This document shows positions 7,942 to 14,469 of a stretch of DNA of 14,469 nt, piece by piece. Below the pieces are notes generated by a model, which was given only the letters and a program-made list of their open reading frames with translations, searched no databases and had not been told where the DNA came from. Positions within the stretch are counted from its first letter, which is position 1, and each line of letters opens with the position of its first letter. Both the position numbers and the translations under genes were made by a program. Origin of the DNA: Euperipatoides rowelli (Eukaryota > Onychophora > Udeonychophora > Euonychophora > Peripatopsidae); NCBI GenBank assembly GCA_003024985.2, contig PXIH01S0010329.1; one strand, given 5' to 3'.

Positions 7942-7961
7942 TGGCACATTCAGATGTGCCA
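7942..7961. repeat. 8-bp stem hairpin
   Basis: TGGCACAT, loop TCAG, ATGTGCCA, in the GC-richer part of the last intron. No function is assigned. Confidence 0.8.
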
Positions 7962-8354
7962 TGTGGACTGAAAGCCCCTTAATTACCTATTCCCATTCTT
8001 ATAGATTTATATTTCCCGCAGTAGTATTTTGTAGTTCTAGCCTCTTTTTTTTTAAATGTTTGGAATCGAAGGAATGGGGAAGAAGAGTATTTTATTTCCA
8101 CCTTACTTTGCATCAGAAAATTTGTGGCTGAACTGGTGGAGCTTGGTTTTCAATTCAACATTTCATATGTAAATCTTGTAAAAGGATTCAATTTTGGGGA
8201 ATCCACTGATACACTTATTTCAGTTTATATTCATCTAGTTTTAATTTGATTGACCGCATACTCTAAAGATTTTTTTTATTTAAAAAACAAAAAAATTATA
8301 CATCTTGAAAATAAAAACCTTTTTTATAAGCTTGTCTTTTTAATCTTTTTTTAG

Positions 8355-8446
8355 GAATGAGTTTTGATGATGTTCGACATTTTGAAAAATCTATGCAAGA
8401 TCAGACCAATGTAAAAGTTTTGGATTCCACCAATGGTGTGCAGTGA
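8355..8446 (+). CDS. PITPNC1: PITPNC1-like phosphatidylinositol transfer protein, last coding exon and stop
   Basis: After TCTTTTTTTAG the exon supplies GA to complete the split Gly codon, then encodes MSFDDVRHFEKSM, QDQTNVKVLDSTNGVQ and TGA at 8444-8446. Y.M..DDVR.FE....Q is the final helix of the PITP domain in PITPNC1. The tail after the domain is only about 14 residues, with no FFAT motif, DDHD or LNS2 domain, which rules out the long RdgB/PITPNM proteins. Human PITPNC1 is known in a long form with a phosphorylated disordered tail and a short form; the ending here resembles the short form. Whether an alternative tail exon exists downstream cannot be decided from this window. Confidence 0.94.
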
Positions 8447-8895
8447 GGCAGCACTTACTCCACTTCTCTCGATCACATTCCCGGTTATACTTTAGAAGCT
8501 ATAACCTTATATCTGTTAGGTTCATCGTTACAGTATGCTGTGATTCCTTGTTCAATGCAAGGCGGATTTTACCTTAAACTATTTATATGTATTTTATGTT
8601 TTGAAGTTTTTATTGATTTTAAGTTTCCCTTAGCAGTTTTGAAGTAATATGTAATGTCTAAAATTTTATTTGTTTGCTAAACTCAAACATTGAGCTATGA
8701 CGCACACCCATGTATTGCATTTTTTGTGAAGATTGTCCTTGTTAGTCCTGTAACAAAAATAATCCAACAAATATCCTAACAGATCAAAGTTGTATCACAT
8801 ACTGTAATATACTGTACATACCGTACCCTAGTTGTTGTGTATCACTGTTTGTCATGAAATAAGTGGCACCGTCTTGGCAACTACCTCTCCTTAGG

Positions 8896-8918
8896 AAAAT
8901 GCAAATCATTTGCATTTT
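8896..8918. promoter_or_regulatory. Palindromic double octamer (ATGCAAAT back to back)
   Basis: AAAATGCAAAT, central C, ATTTGCATTTT: 11-bp perfect arms around one base. Each arm contains ATGCAAAT, the POU/Oct consensus. It could bind POU factors as DNA or fold as an RNA stem in the UTR; either is inference, and in AT-rich DNA the match may be fortuitous. Confidence 0.45.
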
Positions 8919-9536
8919 ATTTATTTCATTTTATAGTAGTAAAAAGATTAGTTCAGACATATTATCTTAAAGAAACCACAAGATTTCAAATTCATATTAA
9001 ATAAATATAGCACAAAGTTTGATATGTATATAAAAATGTATTGGTTGTAATAATTAGTTATGACTACTAAGCTTCTGATCGATAATGATTCTAATATTGT
9101 GTACCACACTTACAGGTAGTTGTTATTTAAGAAATAGTTCATAAGAAACATGATTGGCGAAAGTATATTGTTAACAATACTAATCAAACTACACATCTAA
9201 ATAGTTGTGCTATTTTAAAGTGTTTCTGAGTAAGATTCATAGTATAAGATTATAATTTATTTGCATGTTTAGTTCACCATGAATCCATTCGTACCGTTTT
9301 TGTCAATGAACTAATAAGAACTAGCTACAAACATGATGGAACTCCAAAAGAATGTTAAATTTACTGTAGCTAATTGTTGAAAGATTTTGCTTAATTTATT
9401 TAAGAATGAATTAAATTATTTATTGAGTAAGCCAATAATTGATGATGTCAAAATATAATAAAAATAATATACTGTATTTAAATGGTGGCAGCGGCTTATG
9501 AATCTCTTTCGCAGTTGAGGATCCTTTTGTTTAAAA

Positions 9537-9587
9537 AATAAATAAATCCCGGTGTAGTTGGTCATTTTTCTCTGTTGTTGTTGTCTG
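9537..9587 (+). promoter_or_regulatory. Polyadenylation site candidate (overlapping AATAAA with GT-rich downstream element)
   Basis: AATAAA at 9537-9542 and 9541-9546 is followed by TTTTTCTCTG and a TGTTGTTGTTG tract at about 9563-9587. This is the spacing expected of a signal, cleavage site and downstream GU-rich element. Confidence 0.55.
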
Positions 9588-9717
9588 AAGTAAGTTTTGG
9601 GTGAATCTGTTTTAAATATATTGCACTTATGTGAATTGTACAAATTCTATTGGCTTGATGATTATTCTATTTCTGAATTTTTTAGCTAATTAGTTGTTTG
9701 TTTTAATTGAAACATTA

Positions 9718-9755
9718 AATAAAATGTTACATTTAGTAACAATGTTTTGTTGGTG
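9718..9755 (+). promoter_or_regulatory. Polyadenylation site candidate (AATAAA, small hairpin, TGTTTTGTTGGTG)
   Basis: AATAAA at 9718-9723 is followed by a 6-bp stem (TGTTAC, loop ATTTA, GTAACA) and then TGTTTTGTTGGTG, a strong GU-rich downstream element. Confidence 0.55.
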
Positions 9756-12498
9756 CAATATACATCCATACTGTAGTTCTTTGTGAATCGGTTTTAATAT
9801 AAAGGTTAACATATCTACTGAAGTGTCTTATTTCTATTGAGCACTTAAGCCTCAATTATTTTTTCTCATCTTATTGTTTCTTAATATAAATAGATTTGAA
9901 TTATTTAAAAAAAAAAAGAATCTATGGACGCTTGAGTTTTAGTCCTTTATTGAAAAATTAAAATGTTGAAATTACGATTTAGATAGTGAAGTAAGCCTTT
10001 GTGAATAATATAAAAAGTTTCCTAAACTTTATTATAAAATATGTTTATGGTTTCTGGAGATAGAAGGTATCTGAGAGGTTTATGAACGGAGATCCTCTAT
10101 CCTTTCCCAAAACAAAAGAATACTTTAATATAGACACTTTGACAATAACATTTATTTATTTATTACGAAAAGATTTATTTCATCATCATATTCTTTTAAA
10201 GGGTTGCTTAACCCTGTGGACATTTTTGTAATATACTTTTGTTAAATGAATTGAATATAATAAATATCCATGCTATTATTTTTAGCTACTCCTGCTCAAT
10301 AAAAAAAATAATATGCATGATGTCACCAGGGTGAGTCATGATTAAATCTAAATAAAATTGCATGCTGCTATGAAATATTTTGCTTAAAAATATAGATTTA
10401 CAAGGTTGCAGAAGTTAACAAGTTTGACTAATAAACTTGATTCATTAAACTTATTGTCTACATCATTTCTATTCTCTTAAAAATTTATAGCCATATGTAA
10501 TCCTCAGCCTTATGACATCATAATTGTTCATTTTGATACTGAGTAAGTCAATAATTTGTTGCTAAAAATAATCAGGTTATAAGTTTTCTTCTTACAATCG
10601 TTGCCATTTAAAAATAAAATGGACCCTCTTCGCTTGACTTGGTTTAGGGACTATTTTCACATATCTAATCTTTTCAATTTAAATTTCAAATGTCTCCTAT
10701 TTTTTAATTTCACATTATTAATGTATTTGATGTAAATAATCATTTACAGCACGTCATGCAAACCTTTATATACAGAAACAAATAACAAAAACCCAGCATT
10801 CTTAAACATAATACAGTTGCTCAAAACTGTATTTGAACTAAATATATTTTTACTCCTAACCCGAGGGAATAAAATGTTTAAACCTAGTGGATATATTGAA
10901 GATGGAAATTCTGAGATCTTCAGCAGATCACATAAGTGGGGATAAGAAGGAAGAGATATGCAGAAATCTTTAATGATTTAGGTCATTCTGTGAATATTCA
11001 AGGATCTGTCATCTAAGCTAAAATAGTATGCATTTCTCTTTTATCTTATGGTTGCATAAAGTTATATTAAAAGTAATACCGTTACAGTATTCAATCAAAA
11101 TAAGAAGGCTTGTTTCCTTCTGCAGTAAGAAACTAATTATCATAATAAATTTTATTAGTGACAAATCTGGTATTACAATTCAGCCACACTCTAAAACTTG
11201 AAGTGAAATATATTTAGTAAATATCACTTTGAGTAACTATAGATCATATACTATAATAGTCCACTAAATAATTTCCCAAATAGTTTATTTTTGGGACTGT
11301 ATCTTGGCTGATATGCAGTTAGTGAAAGATAAATATATTTGCACCTGCATTAGCAATAGATAAACATATTTATCCACTGCCTTGGTGATATATAAACTGG
11401 CATTAATTTAAACTTGATGTAGTTGCATCTAAATAATTGAAGTTTATTCTATTTCATGTTAGATATGAGCTTTAAATTCATTAATAAACTCTGTATCCGA
11501 CAATAATTTGATGGCCAAAGACTGTGAACCTTTAAAAAGAAAGATCTTCAATGGTTTAAATAAGTTCACATTATGAATGAGCTTCTTATCAATATTGATA
11601 AAGTTTCATATTTAGCTGTATTTTAATTAAAAATTGACTATTATCTGATTTTTTGGTTTAACTTAGGCGGCGCTTTGGCCTTCACTATTATTATTTACAT
11701 AGCAAAAATATAATCTAAGAAAGCTTTTTTTTTAAATCTTTTCTTTCAATTATGGAAATCATATAAAACATCTTTTCTATATCATATAAAACATAGCTAG
11801 ATAAAAATGATCAATTTGGGTTGCTTTATAAAATATATATTAGGATAAGGAATATAGATTTTAGAAATATTTGAATATCACTTTGGGGAAAAAAAAATAT
11901 ATATTTTTTTTTTGCTTTTTCACATTAAAAACAGATAGTTTAAATATTTTATTAGAATTAATTTCTGTCATAACTAATATAATTTTGCAAGAAGGCCTTC
12001 ATAGAATTCATTTTTCTGATTGCAGTTCACTAGATCTATTAAATTTTGTGAAAATATTAGTTCAAATAAATGGACTTTTGTAGCAAAAGGTTCGGATACT
12101 TTTTTTGGGGAGTTTTTTTTTTTCAATTTTTATTTCTTTGTCCCCTTGTACTGAGATTATATTTTTGTTCTACTCGAAGCCATTCCTTTTTATCAAATGC
12201 CAAATAGATCATGATAGGTTACTTATTTAAATTCAAATTAGAATCACTAGAGGATATTTTTTTTATTAATTGAAAAGTTAATTTTACCCCAGTAGTTCTT
12301 CAAATTATATGAGATAACTATATTTAGAATTGTGTTAAATGTGGGATAGAGGATTTCTGAGTTTTATTTTTCATTACAGAAATGCACAAATGCTTGGGGA
12401 TTTATTAATTCTCATTCTCTAAAATAATTGAATATAGAAACTAAATCACTTGTATAATACTGTATATCTTATCTACGTTCAACTTATTAAAAGTCTAG
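9756..12498. other. AT-rich intergenic or distal region with no gene seen
   Basis: No coding exon was supported. The 70-codon + strand frame at 11871-12083 begins with Lys and Phe runs from homopolymers and has no recognisable domain. Small local features only: a diverged short duplication (AGATAAATATATTT near 11327 and AGATAAACATATTT near 11358) and several A/T tracts. Confidence 0.6.
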
Positions 12499-12830
12499 CA
12501 TTTATTTGGATATTTTATAGAGAACCATCTGCTACAATTAGGTGATTCTTCACTTTGTTGCAAGGTGGAAGTAATGATTTATAGTTTAGGGATCAACCAG
12601 TGTTTTAAGACAGTTGAATTTAGTTATCTAGGAACCATGAATAGAGATGAAACATAAATTCCAAAGACCATATCAAAGAAATGTGTTGAGGCTTTAAGGA
12701 AGGCTGTAGTTTCTGTCGGTTAGACCAAAAACCAAGCACAACTATGATTAGGTAGGAAAGGGTATAGTCATACTATTAAATGGTTAATACTTCCATTTAT
12801 GGAGGGTCTTGTTCTCTTCTCTTTCGAAGA
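12499..12830 (+). pseudogene. Fossil non-LTR retrotransposon reverse-transcriptase fragment
   Basis: A + strand frame is open for 52 codons (12499-12654), then TAA, then 21 more codons to TAG at 12721-12723. In order it shows KVEVM (12562-12576), a spacer ending FKTVEFSYLG (Tyr at 12625), then NRDE..IPKTISKK with ALRKA. After a frame change, LILP and a separate-frame SIYGG follow at about 12785-12805. The ordered pattern KTEVM, then F.YLG, then I..RI.KA, then LI.P...YG is the C-terminal (palm to thumb) region of LINE reverse transcriptases. Two stops and at least one frameshift show it is dead. The clade is not determined; no endonuclease or 3' tail was recognised. Confidence 0.6.
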
Positions 12831-12980
12831 TAAACCAAACATATCAAGTGTACTTTCCAGCCAATTAGAAATTGGGATGTATATAACAAACAAAGAAACA
12901 GAATGAATAACATCTTTTGATGTGGTCTTTACTTAATATTTTTATTTTGAAATCGTCAAAAATTTTATATACTAGATTAA

Positions 12981-12995
12981 TTTTTTTTTTTTTTT
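12981..12995. repeat. T15 homopolymer
   Basis: Fifteen consecutive T about 150 bp past the retrotransposon fragment; any link to it is not demonstrable. Confidence 0.9.
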
Positions 12996-13162
12996 ACTAT
13001 TAAGTTTTCCTTATATTGTATGTAAAGGAAATCTGTGTTAGATGACATTTTGAGAATATTTATATATAAAAATATTACAGGATATGCTGGCAAGAAACTG
13101 TATAATCATGGAACTTAATTTGAAATTTACTTGCTAAATATTGTAATTCATGCTTTAAATTT

Positions 13163-13163
13163 N
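13163..13163. other. Ambiguous base (N) beside an A-run
   Basis: A single undetermined base immediately before seven A, typical of homopolymer uncertainty in sequencing or assembly. It lies in a 86-codon open frame that I do not regard as a gene. Confidence 0.95.
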
Positions 13164-13261
13164 AAAAAAAAGGAAGTAAAATATAAATTATATGTTAAAA
13201 TCGTGATGTCTCTCTGTATCCATTGCAACAATTGTATTTTTAGCTTTATTAATTTTTCCAG

Positions 13262-13558
13262 TCATTTTATTTTTATTATGAGTGTTCACTGGAATTACGT
13301 TTGTTTGGAGTTAAAGAACGGTAAAACATGTTTGCGATTTTGTAAGATTGGTGAGTATTTTTTTTCTCAAAATAAATCATTTGTACACTAAATTTTAAAG
13401 GAATGAGTCCTTTGGATTTAGAATATATTGCAACTATGTATGGCTTATTTGCACATACAGTATCTATTGGAGAAATCTGTTGTGCCAATAAACTTATGAA
13501 AGATACTTTACTATTAGGTAATGTTAATTCAACCTTTTCTAATTATAATCATGTTTGA
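13262..13558 (+). other. Cryptic spliced reading frame, two candidate exons
   Basis: TTTTTCCAG at 13253-13261 resembles a good acceptor, and GTGAGTAT at 13351 a good donor. The frame between them reads HWNYVCLELKNG and KTCLRFCKI. Removing 13351-13400 (50 bp, GT to AG, but with a poor pyrimidine tract) joins G to GAATG and continues GMSPLDLEYIATMYGLFAH for about 51 more codons to TGA at 13556-13558. The composition is more protein-like than its surroundings, but I recognise no family and such frames occur by chance in DNA this AT-rich. Confidence 0.22.
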
Positions 13559-13760
13559 TCTCGAAATGATTGCTTAGACACAGATTATTATAAAACATAC
13601 AATTGTAGACTCTACACATCTTGCTTCCGTATACATATGTTTAAGAGAAACTAAGTATAGTGTATAATTAATACCTGAGTTCACATCCAGCTGTGTTTTC
13701 TGGCTTACAACCTCTTTAGACATACGTAGGTATTTTACATGATTACCAATGCTTGGTCGT

Positions 13761-13775
13761 CCCCCCCCCCTCCCC
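13761..13775. repeat. C-rich tract
   Basis: Ten C, one T, four C, in an otherwise AT-rich region. It is followed by the self-complementary CCTTCT GA AGAAGG. Confidence 0.9.
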
Positions 13776-14190
13776 TTCTGAAGAAGGCATAGACCAGAAA
13801 CCATATAAGTGAAATATCAGACTAGCTGTGTGCGACCTCTGGTATTATGATACACTATATTCTTGCATCAATGTCTAGGTATTTATGCATTATTATATTA
13901 ATATTTACTGTGTACATAATTGCTCATCTAGCCTTATGTTAAGGTTGTTAGAAGTTTCTCTTACACATTATAAAACATGAGATTATTTTTCATAGATACT
14001 GCAGTTTTTCACATACTTTATATGTGGTTTACGTCATGTATTATTTTACTGAGGAAAGACCACATTATAACTAACAACTTTGAAAAAAAAAATGTATTTG
14101 AACTAGTTCGGTTTGATTTGGCTATTTCTTAAATCATGAAAATTTTAACCGAATACATAAAAGTGAAAATCATGTGAATTATTATATTCC

Positions 14191-14259
14191 TTTATTCATT
14201 CAACTATATGTTTATAACATTGTTTTGACATAAACCTGTTTCTATATGAAAACTTAGCC
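14191..14259 (+). repeat. 69-bp direct repeat, copy 1
   Basis: From TTTATTCATTCAACTATATG to GAAAACTTAGCC it is identical to 14400-14468, offset 209 bp. Upstream similarity (ATTATATT) continues across a 2-bp mismatch. Confidence 0.95.
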
Positions 14260-14377
14260 GTTAGGATATAGTCTTCATTTGCAATAATTATTACAAGTAG
14301 GCTATTTAAAAATTTCTAAAATAAAATAATATAATTTATATAATTACATATATTAACATTATTACAACATTTAATCG

Positions 14378-14392
14378 ATTATTATTATTATT
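14378..14392. repeat. (ATT)5 microsatellite
   Basis: Five ATT units just before the second copy of the 69-bp repeat. Confidence 0.9.
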
Positions 14393-14399
14393 ATATTAG

Positions 14400-14468
14400 T
14401 TTATTCATTCAACTATATGTTTATAACATTGTTTTGACATAAACCTGTTTCTATATGAAAACTTAGCC
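14400..14468 (+). repeat. 69-bp direct repeat, copy 2 (at the window end)
   Basis: Identical to 14191-14259. The window ends one base later, where the next base differs (C against G). It may be the start of a 209-bp-period tandem array or an assembly edge. Confidence 0.95.
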
Positions 14469-14469
14469 C

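Larger units (their letters stand above)
5434..8354 (+). other. Last intron (2.9 kb) of the PITPNC1-like gene
   Basis: It runs from GTAAGTA to TTTTTTTAG. It carries an inverted-repeat transposon (5738-6642), a hairpin at 6845-6871, a direct repeat pair (6899-6936 and 7070-7107), palindromic and CG-rich motifs (6757-7517) and a GC-richer stretch at about 7740-7965. The 69-codon minus-strand frame at 7753-7962 has an ordinary composition but matches nothing I recognise, and I leave it uncalled. No alternative last exon was recognised. Confidence 0.85.
8447..9755 (+). other. 3' UTR of the PITPNC1-like gene (inferred)
   Basis: No frame continues after the TGA at 8446. AT-rich non-coding sequence follows up to the polyadenylation candidates. 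It holds a palindromic double octamer (8896-8918), one Pumilio-type TGTATATA at 9025-9032, an AATAAA at 9000-9005 and a 12-bp palindrome ATTGTTAACAAT at 9167-9178. Extent and use are inferred from signals only. Confidence 0.65.

Noticed and set aside
7753-7962. 69-codon minus-strand open frame
   Set aside because: Composition is fairly protein-like and the GC content is raised, but there is no domain, no splice partner and no strand-consistent neighbour. Not enough to call.
9416-9643. 75-codon minus-strand open frame
   Set aside because: It lies antisense to the presumed 3' UTR, crossing the polyadenylation signals and a GTT-rich tract; Gln-rich run is from that tract.
11871-12083. 70-codon + strand open frame
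   Set aside because: It opens with Lys and Phe homopolymer translation and has no domain; no supporting splice or repeat evidence.
13131-13391. 86-codon + strand open frame as a single gene
   Set aside because: It crosses an N and an A-run and includes likely splice-like signals; only the 13262-13350 part is of any interest.
13574-13804. 76-codon minus-strand open frame
   Set aside because: It starts in the CTGAAGA/C-tract repeat-like sequence and shows no domain.
1-14469. CRISPR array, operon or prokaryotic mobile element
   Set aside because: No regularly spaced repeats with unique spacers, no prokaryotic coding density, and clear spliceosomal exons.

Overview
The window is AT-rich animal genomic DNA. 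Homopolymer runs, AAT/ATT microsatellites, dispersed A-rich repeats and fragments of transposable elements are spread through it, and spliceosomal introns run from 80 bp to about 3.5 kb. There is no prokaryote-like gene packing. I infer an invertebrate or other small-intron metazoan; the sequence alone does not identify the species.

The one gene I can support is on the + strand: the last four coding exons of a class II phosphatidylinositol transfer protein of the PITPNC1 (RdgB-beta) type. The exons lie at 1613-1672, 5188-5289, 5370-5433 and 8355-8446. They join in frame (phases 0, 0, 1) into 105 C-terminal residues with the hallmark GHRQAFAW.DEWY block and end in TGA. Earlier exons lie upstream of the window. 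A 3' UTR follows from 8447, with good polyadenylation candidates near 9541 and 9718.

Layout: 1-1612, intron with a coding-like minus-strand patch near 897-1225. 1673-5187, large intron carrying inverted A/T-rich repeats, a cluster of CGTGTAA-type motifs and a GC-rich composite repeat block (about 4047-4860). 5290-5369, short intron. 5434-8354, intron carrying a complete-looking inverted-repeat transposon (5738-6642, 26-bp perfect terminal repeats, 8-bp flanking duplication, minus-strand coding remnants at both ends), then a region with a 171-bp-offset direct repeat, hairpins and inverted CG-rich motifs. 8447 to about 9750, 3' UTR with a palindromic double octamer. 9750-14469, mostly featureless AT-rich sequence with a fossil non-LTR reverse-transcriptase fragment (12499 to about 12830), a possible cryptic two-exon reading frame (13262-13558) and a 69-bp exact direct repeat that runs into the window end.

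Most long open frames here are chance frames in repeats, introns or AT-rich DNA and were not annotated. The best candidates for something undescribed are the inverted-repeat element in the third intron and the composite repeat block in the large intron.
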